Shown in pieces: positions 26,438-36,300 of a stretch of DNA of 64,000 nucleotides (positions within the stretch are counted from its first letter, which is position 1; the number at the start of each line of letters is the position of its first letter). The notes beneath the pieces are model-generated. The model worked only from the letters and a program-made list of their open reading frames with translations. It made no database searches and was not told where the DNA came from. The translations under genes were made by a program, and so were the position numbers. The DNA is from Chryseosolibacter sp964438975. Lineage in GTDB: Bacteria; Bacteroidota; Bacteroidia; Cytophagales; Cyclobacteriaceae. The DNA is taken from contig CAYTMU010000014.1 of NCBI GenBank assembly GCA_964438975.1, positions 11,856 to 75,855 on the forward strand, written 5' to 3'.

Positions 26438-28303
26438 ATGTGCGGAATTGCCGGAGTTTTTCATTTTAGCGCGGATCGGGAGGCGGACGGAAGTGTGCTG
26501 AGCAAGATGACCGATACGCTGACGCACCGAGGCCCTGATGGAGAAGGCCATTTCATCAGAGGCAACGTGGGGCTTGGGCACAGGCGTTTGACCATTATTG
26601 ACCTAAGCACTGGCGATCAACCTTTGATCAGCGAGGATGGTTCGATCGCGATAGTGTTCAACGGAGAGATCTACAATTATCTGGAGCTTCGCGACGAGCT
26701 TCAAAAGTTCGGATTCAAATTCCGCACGAATTCCGATACCGAAGTCATCATGCATGCCTACCGCCACTGGGGAGTCGAGTGTCAGAACCGGTTTAACGGC
26801 ATGTGGGCATTTGCATTGTGGGATGATCGGAACAAGCAACTTCTCATCTCGCGTGATCGCCTGGGAGAAAAGCCTATTTACTATACGGTCTTTGACAACA
26901 CGCTTGTTTTCGCATCGGAAATCAAGGCCTTGATGGCATACGGGATACCGATGGATCCGAACTGGCAGTTGACGGAACTGTATCTTTCGCTGGGGTACAT
27001 ACCTGCGCCATTCTCTTTTTATAGAAATGTATCCAAACTAAGTCAAGGTCATTACTTAGTCGTGACAGACGTTATCCGGGAGGTGTCTTATTGGGATATC
27101 CCTCCGTTGAACGAGCGGGAAATGATCGAGGACGTTGGTTTCGTTCATAATGAGTTCGAAAGATTGTTCTACGATTCGATCCGGATCAGGATGAGATGTG
27201 ATGTTCCCTTCGGGGCGTTTCTCAGTGGAGGACTTGACTCGGCGAGTGTGGTTGCCGCAATGTCGGAAATGAGCAAACATCCCGTCGAGACGTTCACGAT
27301 CGGTTTCGATGACAAGGAATTTGACGAGCGAAAGATTGCTGCGGATGTAGCCTCGACGTTTTCTACAAATCATTCAGAATTTGTGGTGCAGCCTGATAGT
27401 TTCGACGAATCACTCAGCCGGATTCTCTATCACTATGATGAACCTTTTGGCGATTCATCCGCTATACCCACCGGGTATGTGTCTAAGATCGCTTCACATA
27501 GGGTAAAGATGGTGCTCACAGGTGACGGAGGTGATGAAGTACTTTCGGGCTATAACTCATATCAGATCGAGAAATTTTCGGAGCAGTACCGTAAACTTCC
27601 TTCGGTTTTGCAGCAGGTGGGTCCCCGTCTTGTCTCGCCCGTGAAGGGTTTGGTCAGCGCGGGAAGTATCCGTTATCGCTTGAATCGGATCGAACGGATC
27701 CTCGACTATTCCGCAAAGAGTTTTGAAAGAAGGTTGATCATAAAATCTGCCTGGTACGAGACGGACCTTATCGGGCAAATGACGTCAGGATTCGGTCCTC
27801 AGGTGAAGATCGCGGATTTTATCGGAGACTTTTTCCGGAAGTACAACGCTGAGGATCCCTTTTACAAACTTATGATGTTTCACTTTAAGGTGGCACTCCC
27901 TGACGGGTTTCTCGTGAAGGTGGATCGCATGAGCATGGCGAACTCACTTGAGACGAGGATTCCTTTTCTCGATCATCGCTTGGTCGAATTGATGATGCGG
28001 GTCTCGAAGAATGTAAAAATGCGGGGATATGAACGGAAGAGTGTGCTGAGAAGGACTGTTGGTCGCCGCCTTCCAAAATCCGTTCTGCGAGGATCGAAAA
28101 AGGGATTTACAACTCCTATGAGAGAATGGTTCAAGGATACGAGTTTTCGCGATAAGCTCCGCGACTTGTGGCAACAGGATTTCGGATTAGACCGGAAGAT
28201 CATCAGAGATGTTGTAGAGGATCACATGAGCGGGAAGACGGACTCAGGGCATTTTATCTGGATGCTCATGGTACTGAAGGGATGGACCGCGAAAAACGGA
28301 TAG
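26438..28303 (+). CDS. Asparagine synthase-like amidotransferase 1
   Basis: A 621-residue AsnB-type enzyme. The N-terminal class II glutaminase domain begins MCGIAGVFHFS with nucleophile Cys2, then LTHRGPDGEGHF, GHRRLTIIDL and VFNGEIYNYLELRDEL. The synthetase domain has the PP-loop GAFLSGGLDSASVVAA and LTGDGGDEVLSGYN. In polysaccharide loci such enzymes often amidate sugar carboxyls rather than make asparagine, which is the inference here. It leads the plus-strand arm (asnB, Wzy-like, two glycosyltransferases, ligase-like, transglutaminase-like protein), with 18 bp to the next gene. Confidence 0.9.
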   Translation: MCGIAGVFHFSADREADGSVLSKMTDTLTHRGPDGEGHFIRGNVGLGHRRLTIIDLSTGDQPLISEDGSIAIVFNGEIYNYLELRDELQKFGFKFRTNSDTEVIMHAYRHWGVECQNRFNGMWAFALWDDRNKQLLISRDRLGEKPIYYTVFDNTLVFASEIKALMAYGIPMDPNWQLTELYLSLGYIPAPFSFYRNVSKLSQGHYLVVTDVIREVSYWDIPPLNEREMIEDVGFVHNEFERLFYDSIRIRMRCDVPFGAFLSGGLDSASVVAAMSEMSKHPVETFTIGFDDKEFDERKIAADVASTFSTNHSEFVVQPDSFDESLSRILYHYDEPFGDSSAIPTGYVSKIASHRVKMVLTGDGGDEVLSGYNSYQIEKFSEQYRKLPSVLQQVGPRLVSPVKGLVSAGSIRYRLNRIERILDYSAKSFERRLIIKSAWYETDLIGQMTSGFGPQVKIADFIGDFFRKYNAEDPFYKLMMFHFKVALPDGFLVKVDRMSMANSLETRIPFLDHRLVELMMRVSKNVKMRGYERKSVLRRTVGRRLPKSVLRGSKKGFTTPMREWFKDTSFRDKLRDLWQQDFGLDRKIIRDVVEDHMSGKTDSGHFIWMLMVLKGWTAKNG

Positions 28304-28321
28304 GAATGTAACGAGAACTAC

Positions 28322-29611
28322 ATGGTGAGTATATCCAGATTAAATGCAGTTATCTTTGTCTTAATGTTTCTGGTGGTTGCCTTTGGCGACCAGTTGTCGC
28401 GGTTTTTTGGTATTGGGGTGGTCGGCTTTGAGTATTATATATGGCTTGCTCTGGTGCCTTTGGTCGTGATCGTTAACTTTGGTGTGAACTCGCCGACCAT
28501 CTTGACCAAGCCGACTTATCTTTTTGTCCTTCTGGTCCTTCTTTTGATCTGTGCTCTGAATTACTTTTTCGTTGATGTAGCGCCAGCGCGATATCTGCAG
28601 GGGTCTTTCTTTACCTTTCTGTTTGCGTTTAATTTTCTTCTTTTCTATAACGTCAGGATCAGTGTAAAGGACTTTTATTCGATCGCGAAGGTCTTGATTT
28701 CCATTATCACAATGATTGCTGTTGCTGCCTATATTGAGCGAATACTGGCTGAGGGGGTCTACCAGTCGTATTTTCTCAGGGGCGTAAAGACTATCGCCAA
28801 GGATCCAGGAATGGCAACGACTCTTTTCAATGCCAATATTGTGCTCTGTTTTGTAATGTATTTGATTGAGCGGAGGAGAATATATATTTACTTGATCTGC
28901 TTTTCCGTGGTCACAATTGGTCTTTTGCTTTTTTTGAAGGCATTTGTCGTTGCGCTACTAATATGTTTTGTTTTTATAAGCATATATCTGCGCAGCAAGA
29001 ACTCCAAGTACTTGCTTTACGCGTTCTCGATATTTTTCTTCTGCTCGCTTGTTGTATTAGGCAAGCCACTCTGGAACGAAATTCAGTACAAGATGACCTT
29101 GTATTTCGGTCCGGGGTCGAGCAAGACTCCTCGCAACGCGCTCTATATTGCGAGCTTTGAGATAGCAGGGGACTACTTCCCATTCGGTTCCGGGCAAGGT
29201 ACGTTTGGCAGCTATCCAGTAGGGAAGGAGTACAGCGACATCTACTATACCTATGGCCTGGACAAATTGCATGGCTTGGGTAAAGAGGATGCTCTCGGAA
29301 AAACCGACGCACAGTTTGTGTTTGATGCCTACTGGTCTTCTATCATCGGTGAGATGGGATTCGTCGCAGCGGTTCTATACTTATGGTTGTGGTTCCTTCC
29401 GGCTTTTGGATCTTATCGTTTAATGTGGTCGAAGGACCGCGACGTAAAGGCGCTGGCCTTCTTCGTTACCATGGTGACGGTTGGTATTTTTGTGGAGAGT
29501 ATCGCCTCTCCCATACCGGGGCAATTGCAGTTTATACTCATTTATGCTGGCCTCGGGGCGGTGGTGTACCGGTTAATCAGGCAGCACAGGTTGTTAATCG
29601 CGCAGTCATGA
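28322..29611 (+). CDS. O-antigen polymerase/ligase-like membrane protein (Wzy candidate)
   Basis: A 429-residue hydrophobic protein with about ten to eleven transmembrane segments and one large periplasmic loop (about residues 255-330). The loop carries GDYFPFGSGQGTFGSYPVG and a following tyrosine-rich stretch typical of Wzy/O-antigen polymerase-ligase proteins. Polymerase versus ligase cannot be decided from sequence; a second such protein is at 32045. The stop overlaps the next gene's ATG as ATGA. Confidence 0.8.
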   Translation: MVSISRLNAVIFVLMFLVVAFGDQLSRFFGIGVVGFEYYIWLALVPLVVIVNFGVNSPTILTKPTYLFVLLVLLLICALNYFFVDVAPARYLQGSFFTFLFAFNFLLFYNVRISVKDFYSIAKVLISIITMIAVAAYIERILAEGVYQSYFLRGVKTIAKDPGMATTLFNANIVLCFVMYLIERRRIYIYLICFSVVTIGLLLFLKAFVVALLICFVFISIYLRSKNSKYLLYAFSIFFFCSLVVLGKPLWNEIQYKMTLYFGPGSSKTPRNALYIASFEIAGDYFPFGSGQGTFGSYPVGKEYSDIYYTYGLDKLHGLGKEDALGKTDAQFVFDAYWSSIIGEMGFVAAVLYLWLWFLPAFGSYRLMWSKDRDVKALAFFVTMVTVGIFVESIASPIPGQLQFILIYAGLGAVVYRLIRQHRLLIAQS

Positions 29612-30876
29612 GAATACTCTTGATCAATCACCGTTATGGAAAGGTCGGTGGGCCCGAGCGATACCTGTTCAATTTGAAGGCGTTGCTTGAAAGCAAGCAT
29701 CATGAAGTAATACCATTCTCGATAAACTATCCCATAAACGAACCGTCGGATTACAGTAACTACTTTGCTTCGCCATTGTCTGACGATGCATCCTTGTATT
29801 TCCGAAAGCAGACGTGGAATGTCAATAGTGTCATCAAGACATTGGAAAGGAATTTCTATTCACGTGAGGTTGAAGAAAAATTAACGACCCTGATTTCTGA
29901 TACACGTCCTGCATTTGCAATTGTGTTATTGTATCTTCGAAAGCTTTCGCCGTCGGTGATCGTTGCGTTGCGCAAAATGGGTATTCCGTTTGTCGTCCGA
30001 CTTTCGGACTTTGGAATGATGTGCCCGGCGGGAACATTTTACCGGGACAACGGAACTTGCGAATTGTGTGCCAACGGAAACGTCATAAACAGTGTCATAC
30101 ACAAGTGCGTGCACGACTCGTATGGCGCTTCATTGGTCAACTATCTTGCGACGAAGTATCATCAGGCGAAAGGCTATTTTGATCTTATTGAGAACTTTGC
30201 GTCGCCGACGAGGTTTTTGATGGATAAGATGACAAGTGCAGGCTGGACGACCCAGCGATTGTTCCACCTGCCGACTTTTGCTGAGCATTTTCCGGCTGAT
30301 ACCGAAAGCGTCAGAAAGGAACAGATCTTATATGCGGGCCGACTTGAACACATAAAGGGAGTTCATGTCCTCCTGCAGGCCATGAGAATTGTACAGCGGG
30401 AGTATGGATTCCCAGTCGGCCTTAAACTGGCGGGAGGCGGTGATGAAGCATACGTCGATTCTCTCCGACGTTACTGTGAAGGAAACTCGGTGGGAGACGT
30501 TGAGTTTGTTGGGTCTCTGAATAAGGATGAACTCATGAGCCTCTATTCCGAATCGTTGTTTTCTGTCATCCCATCGTTGTGGTATGATAACCTTCCGAAC
30601 TCCGGGCTCGAGAGTTTGTCTGCCGGGACGCCAGTCATTGCGTCAAATCATGGGTGTTTCCCGGAGTTGGTCACATCTGGGAGAAACGGGCTGCTGTTTG
30701 CACCAGGAAGTGCTGAAGATCTTGCGAACGCGATGATAGCTTTGTTGACTGATAGAGTACGACTGGAGGAAATGCGCGGCGGGGCACTAGCCGGCTTTCG
30801 AGATTTTTTTTCGCCGGAGAAGCATTACGAGACGCTTATGCATGTTGTTGAGACGATTCGCTTGAAGTCCGTTTGA
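29608..30876 (+). CDS. Glycosyltransferase family 4-like protein
   Basis: A 422-residue GT-B glycosyltransferase. N-terminal domain: MRILLINHRYGKVGGPERYLFNL. C-terminal domain: LYAGRLEHIKGVHVLLQAM, KLAGGGDE and the nucleotide-sugar site SLWYDNLPNSGLESLSAGTPVIAS. A cysteine-containing insert (MCPAGTFYRDNGTCELC) is common in this subgroup. The start at 29608 (ATGA overlap with the upstream stop) is preferred to a longer in-frame ORF from 29383 that would overlap the membrane protein gene by 229 bp. Donor and acceptor unknown. Confidence 0.9.
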   Translation: MRILLINHRYGKVGGPERYLFNLKALLESKHHEVIPFSINYPINEPSDYSNYFASPLSDDASLYFRKQTWNVNSVIKTLERNFYSREVEEKLTTLISDTRPAFAIVLLYLRKLSPSVIVALRKMGIPFVVRLSDFGMMCPAGTFYRDNGTCELCANGNVINSVIHKCVHDSYGASLVNYLATKYHQAKGYFDLIENFASPTRFLMDKMTSAGWTTQRLFHLPTFAEHFPADTESVRKEQILYAGRLEHIKGVHVLLQAMRIVQREYGFPVGLKLAGGGDEAYVDSLRRYCEGNSVGDVEFVGSLNKDELMSLYSESLFSVIPSLWYDNLPNSGLESLSAGTPVIASNHGCFPELVTSGRNGLLFAPGSAEDLANAMIALLTDRVRLEEMRGGALAGFRDFFSPEKHYETLMHVVETIRLKSV

Positions 30877-30887
30877 TATTTGATCTA

Positions 30888-30895
30888 TATATTTG
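30888..30895 (+). promoter_or_regulatory. Internal -7 promoter box before the DUF1972 glycosyltransferase
   Basis: TATATTTG matches TAnnTTTG exactly, in the 81-bp gap after the preceding glycosyltransferase. A -33 TTTG at 19-21 bp is not seen. It may allow expression of the distal four genes of the arm independently. Confidence 0.4.
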
Positions 30896-30957
30896 CCGGT
30901 GCCTTTTTCGTACACTGACACTGATGCGAGAGTGGCCGGGATACTAATTCTTTCAAA

Positions 30958-32061
30958 ATGAAAGTTGCTATTGTCGGGACGCGAGGAGTTCCTAACAACT
31001 ACGGAGGCTTTGAGCAATTTGCCGAATACCTTTCGCGTAGTTTTATCGACAAGGGTCACGAAGTGACTGTTTACAATTCACACAATCATCCCTACACGGA
31101 ACCGGATTGGCACGGAGTAACGATTGTTCACAAATTTGATCCTGAATTCATTTTTGGGAGCTTTGGACAATTCATTTATGACTTCAATTCGATCTGGCAC
31201 GCGAGGCACCAGCGATTTGACATCATTCTTCAACTGGGTTACACCAGTAGTTCGATCTGGAGTTTTTTGTTTCCTAAGGATTCGATTGTGATTACGAATA
31301 TGGATGGACTGGAATGGAAGAGAAGCAAGTACTCCGCGCCGGTGCAAAAGTTTTTGAAGTATGCCGAATACCTCGCGGCGGTCAAAAGTGACTATCTCGT
31401 CGCTGATTCGCTGGGGATTAAGGACTATCTTAGTAAGGAATACAATCTGGATTCTGTTTTTATACCGTATGGAGCGCATCCGTTTGATCTGCCAGATGAA
31501 ACAGTTCTGCGCCAGTATGAGTTGAGTACGTATAATTATGATATGCTGATCGCGAGGATGGAGCCAGAGAATAGCATTGAAGTTATTCTAGACGGAGTGG
31601 TACTTGCCGGAGTCGCGCGTGACTTTTTGGTGGTAGGTAGGACAACTACGCCATTTGGCAAGCGGCTGAGGAGGAAATTTGGCACATATTCACGAATACG
31701 ATTTCTTGAGGCAATATATGATATCAATGTTCTCAATAATCTGAGATACTATTCCAATCTGTATTTCCATGGTCACAGTGTGGGGGGCACCAACCCTTCT
31801 CTATTGGAGGCGATGGCATCCGGTGCGCTGATTTGTGCGCACAGCAATGCTTTTAACTCTTCGATTTTGGGAGAAGACGCCTTCTATTTCAGCACGCCCT
31901 CCGAAGTATCAACCCACTTGAGGAATGTTACAAGGTCAGATGCGGAGATTCACAAAACCCGGAATAACTTCGATAAAGTGAAGGAGTACTACAATTGGGA
32001 GAAGGTGATTGATCAATATGAGAGTTTCTTCATAACCTGTTTGAATGGCAGAAGCAAGTAG
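30958..32061 (+). CDS. DUF1972-type glycosyltransferase (rhamnosyltransferase-like)
   Basis: A 367-residue GT-B enzyme with the DUF1972 N-terminus KVAIVGTRGVPNNYGGFEQFAEYL and GHEVTVYNSH. It has ITNMDGLEWKRSKYS in the linker and the donor-site stretch HGHSVGGTNPSLLEAMASG. Family members often transfer rhamnose or related deoxyhexoses to lipid-linked oligosaccharides; the specific donor is not determinable here. The 3' end overlaps the ligase-like gene by 17 bp. Confidence 0.9.
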   Translation: MKVAIVGTRGVPNNYGGFEQFAEYLSRSFIDKGHEVTVYNSHNHPYTEPDWHGVTIVHKFDPEFIFGSFGQFIYDFNSIWHARHQRFDIILQLGYTSSSIWSFLFPKDSIVITNMDGLEWKRSKYSAPVQKFLKYAEYLAAVKSDYLVADSLGIKDYLSKEYNLDSVFIPYGAHPFDLPDETVLRQYELSTYNYDMLIARMEPENSIEVILDGVVLAGVARDFLVVGRTTTPFGKRLRRKFGTYSRIRFLEAIYDINVLNNLRYYSNLYFHGHSVGGTNPSLLEAMASGALICAHSNAFNSSILGEDAFYFSTPSEVSTHLRNVTRSDAEIHKTRNNFDKVKEYYNWEKVIDQYESFFITCLNGRSK

Positions 32062-33352
32062 ACCTTTTGAGCGAGTGGCAATATACCAAAGATCGTTCTT
32101 TCGATATGCCCTTTGCTTTGTGGCTGCGACGATGCCGTTTAACAATTTCCCTTTTACGCGGCTTATCAATAGCTATGCGATTGTCTTCCTTGCTATCGCT
32201 TGGTTTTTAGAGGGTGGTTTTCCGGCAAAACTTGCCGTTGCCTGGCGGAGACCGCTTGTCCTTGTGTTCGCATGTTTCTATTTATGGCATTGTGTAGGCA
32301 TGTTCTACACAACGAATATTTCGGAAGGATTTGGAGACCTGGAACAGAAGTCGTTTTTATTTATCCTTCCAGTAATTCTTGGTACGAGTATCAGTCTTGA
32401 AGCACGCGACAAGATCCTGGCATTGAATTTTTTTGTGAGTGGTTGCTTTCTGGCGACGTTGTTATCGCTGACCAATGCGGCTTACCAGTTTCAAACAACA
32501 GGCGATCCTGAAATATTTTATTATCTGGAGTTGGCGAAGTTTGTCAATTTTCATCCGCCCTACTTTGGGTTGTATGTTGCCTTTTCAATTCTGATAGTTA
32601 TAGACGCACTGTACAAGGAACGTACAGGAGGAGATGCGAGGCGAAAGTTTCTGCTTGTTGTTCTGGTTGTGTATTTTTTCTGCTTTCTGTTACTACTGTC
32701 TGCGAGGATGGCTACGATATTTCTCTTCCTGGCTTTCGCAGTCACGATCTTTCGTTTTTTTTACAAGCAAGAGAGAGCCTGGATTGCTGTCGTTATTTTT
32801 CTTGCAATGGCAGTACTGAGTACGTTGATCGTAAGTAGATCAGAGCAACTCAGGGATCGGATCATAAAACCTCTAACATCGGACGTGTCAGTAATTAGCG
32901 GAGGCGGTGAAACCGGCCTTTCGATCCGATTGGTGAAGTGGTCCTGTAGTCTTGAGGGATTTTTTGAGGCGCCTTTTCTGGGAGTTGGCACAGGGGATGT
33001 GTTAGACTATCTGTTTAAGTGCTACGAAAGGAAGAACTTTTGGGGAATGCACGAACAGTATCTTTATAACTCCCATAATCAATACTTGCAGAGCGCGCTT
33101 GGCCTGGGTGTTCCGGGTCTTCTGGCTTTCTTACTTTGTCTTGCGGTTCCTCTCTTCGACGCCTACCGAAAAAAAGAGCGGCTGTTCGTGGCGTTAATTG
33201 CTCTTTTTGCATTCTGTTCTTTGACAGAGTCATTATTAGAGAGGCAATGGGGTGTGGTTTTTGCTGCATTCTTTATACCGTTATTTTGTTTCGGAAACGA
33301 AAAAGAAAAAGCTGAGGCCACCGTTGGGAATCAGAACCATGAGCGGTTATGA
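32045..33352 (+). CDS. O-antigen ligase/polymerase family protein (Wzy_C)
   Basis: A 435-residue membrane protein with about eleven transmembrane helices. The Wzy_C/WaaL periplasmic loop is at about residues 285-350: FFEAPFLGVGTGDVLDYL and LYNSHNQYLQSALGLGVPGLL, the SHNQYLQ being the signature. It either ligates finished polysaccharide to lipid A-core or polymerises repeats. With the 28322 protein the locus has both candidates. It overlaps the upstream gene by 17 bp and the downstream secreted protein by ATGA. Confidence 0.87.
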   Translation: MAEASRPFERVAIYQRSFFRYALCFVAATMPFNNFPFTRLINSYAIVFLAIAWFLEGGFPAKLAVAWRRPLVLVFACFYLWHCVGMFYTTNISEGFGDLEQKSFLFILPVILGTSISLEARDKILALNFFVSGCFLATLLSLTNAAYQFQTTGDPEIFYYLELAKFVNFHPPYFGLYVAFSILIVIDALYKERTGGDARRKFLLVVLVVYFFCFLLLLSARMATIFLFLAFAVTIFRFFYKQERAWIAVVIFLAMAVLSTLIVSRSEQLRDRIIKPLTSDVSVISGGGETGLSIRLVKWSCSLEGFFEAPFLGVGTGDVLDYLFKCYERKNFWGMHEQYLYNSHNQYLQSALGLGVPGLLAFLLCLAVPLFDAYRKKERLFVALIALFAFCSLTESLLERQWGVVFAAFFIPLFCFGNEKEKAEATVGNQNHERL

Positions 33353-36300
33353 TCTTTCGTTTGTTATCATATGGCACCACTCTCAAAGCGACGGTTTGTC
33401 TTGCCATTTTGATATTTGGCCGGATTGACGGATTGATTGTAAACGCCCAGGAGGAGCAACGATCCTATCACTATTTCCTGAGTTCAAGAAACGAGAGTAA
33501 CGAAGTGTTTCTTGGCGGCAACGTTGATTTCGGTAACAGCTTCGTCTTACTCCCTGAACCGGATCGTTACCGGGCCTATTCTAATCTTCACGAAGTCTGG
33601 ATTCAGAATTCATCAGACAGTCCGATCAGGAATCCGATGATTTTGATCAATGATTCGAAACTTTGGACGACACCGTTGGACATCGAAGAGGGGCTTGTTA
33701 TCGACAGCGACTTTGATGAGACGGCCAGGCTGTTGTGGAATCGTTTTGCAGGGCATTCGGTTCATCGATATTATCCGTACGAGGGTTTTCGCGCCGGAAC
33801 TCCGGTCGATCTCCTTACCAACTTCGGCTACGGAATATGCTACAACCGATCGGCGGCCTTCACAAGACTCCCTTCAAATGAAGCGCAAGTCTCCTATGAT
33901 CTGGTTTCTAACAAGCACACAGTTTCCGAGTATAAACGGGGAGGGAGGACTGCGGTAATGGATACCGATCTGAATTCGTTTTATCTGGATCTTTCAAACG
34001 GAGGGCTTGCGAGTAAATATGACGTGTCGATGGATAGATATCTTATCAAGAGAACACATCACTATGGAAGGCAGTATGCATACGATAGAGTATTAAATGA
34101 GTATGTCGCGTATTTTTACAGCCACAATCCCAATAATAATCCAGAATCACTTATTGAGCCGGTTGATTATTCGTTAGAATACGACCTCGTGCCTGGTGAA
34201 ACGCTTTCATTGGATTATACACCCGGCCGGTTCTTCTTTTCCGAGTATTTTTTTCAGGCAAACTCGGACGAGATAGCTAACGGGCGTTTTTCGTATGACT
34301 GGATCGAGTCTTCCAATAGTTATTATTTGCAGGATGAGAACCTGAGTAATCTTCGTGTGGAGAATGGCGGGATTGTAAAGTCGGGGGAGGATGTGCCCGC
34401 GGTGTTCAGTTATCGGCTGGATCATGGGTTCCAAATTGTGTATCTCCAGCTGTATTTTGATTTTTCAGATCGGGACCTTTCTTCTGTGCATTCGATACAG
34501 GTTTCTTCTGATTCGATAACGTGGCGCTCACCTACAAGTGAGAGCATGGAGGGAACTATGCTCAAAGCCGAATTTGATTTGCAGGCGGTTCCTTACAAGG
34601 GTCGTGCATATGTTAGAATGACAGTGGAAGATGAGTCGTCCAAATTTTCGCTAAGGAACTTCGGGTATACTTCACACTTTCAGATCAATCGATTGGCCCT
34701 TCCCCAGTTAAAATGTGGTTCTAATATCATCCGTGCGACACATGACAGTCCCTATGATGTACCTTTGTCAATCGGCATCAGTTTTAACGAGAGGAGTTCA
34801 GACATCCCAGCTGCGGTAGATGCGCCTGTGTTTCCGTCAGACGGTGAGGATGTATTTGGCGAACTGGGGAGGTTTTCGTGGGATCACCCGTCATCGGATG
34901 CAGAAATTGTGAATTATGAATTTATCCTCACCAGCGATACGTTGTCGGGCATGCCACTTGCGCCAAACTTTTCTGCCTATACTGGTGCGCCCGATTATTC
35001 CGAAGTGTTGTCTCTTGTTAGCAACGGCAGGACAGCGCAGTCTAACCCGATATCATTGTTGAATCCTTCCGAGTATAAACGATTTCGGTACTCGGATAAT
35101 GATCCCGGGCGATTGAGTAGCGACACGAATCTTACTAAATTCGTGGTGCATGAAGAGGGCTTCTTCAGTTCGGGTGAAACCTATTACTGGAGAGTTCGCC
35201 CTTTGAGCGCCTCGGGCGTTTGGGGACCGTGGAGTCCTTACTTTTCCTTTATGATCAGGAAGATCATGCCTCCAGTGATGCTTGAGGTAACCGAGTCAGA
35301 AATCCGTTGGAAACCGAATGGACAGGGAGTGCCGGCGGAGCATTTCGAGGTGCATGCCAGCAACGAGTATTTGGGTTTTGAGCCCAACGAGTCGACTTTG
35401 TTGGCTGTAACCCCGGATACGGTTTACGATATCGGAGATGAACCCTTCACGTTTTACAGAGTCATCGCCCTCGACTCCGTCGGATTGAAAAGTGAGGTTT
35501 CGGAGTACGTTTCGCGTCCATATCCATACGTGACAAATCGACCTGAAGATGTCCATGTAGATAGCGCATTCACTTATACGATAGAGTTTTCGGAAATATA
35601 CTATCCTTTGGTTTCGAGTGAGGATCATTACTTCGAGATTAGGGACAGCGTCAGGTTTCAGGTTGTAGATATGCCACCCTGGCTTACTTTCAATTATTCT
35701 AATGGTGCATTTGAGGGAATTCCCACGAGGGAGGAGTTGACGCGTGACCTTAATGATAGATTGAATCGAATTGAGCTGGAGCTTATGTCGCCTGTCTTTC
35801 CCGCTACGAGACAGTTTGTGCTGGATTTGAGCTATGTGCTCCCTACCAGGCCACCTCAATTTGTTGGAATCGATACCGTGTTGTACTGTAACAATGATTT
35901 TGCTTTCGAAATCATGTTTTCGGATGATGATATAGGCGACTCGGTTTACTTTGTGCTTCGTGACTCTCCGGAATGGCTTCACCTCAGGCGTGAAATCAAC
36001 CATCTTCAGTTTTATGGAACAGCCCCTGCTACCGAAGGACTTATCACAACCAGTTTGACGGGCTTCGATGCCAATGGTGATTCTACCGTGGCTGTGATTT
36101 CGTTGAATCTGGTTTCAAATAAAGTCGAACTGCAGGTTTATGCAACAACCCGGCAGACGATGGGAGTGCCAATTGGTGACATCATACCTTCGGGCTTGTC
36201 GTCGAGTTCACAGCATGCCGTCCGATTACCCGATTTCTTCGAGGGTCGTGATGTTTCGATTGAAGATGGCCATCTCTTATTGTATGATGATTTTTGCGAA

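Noticed and set aside
29383..29607. N-terminal extension of the glycosyltransferase at 29608
   Set aside because: It would overlap the membrane protein gene by 229 bp; the GT-B N-terminus begins exactly at 29608 with an ATGA junction.
32045..33352. Calling this gene definitively WaaL
   Set aside because: Wzy_C motifs do not separate ligase from polymerase; two such proteins exist in the locus.
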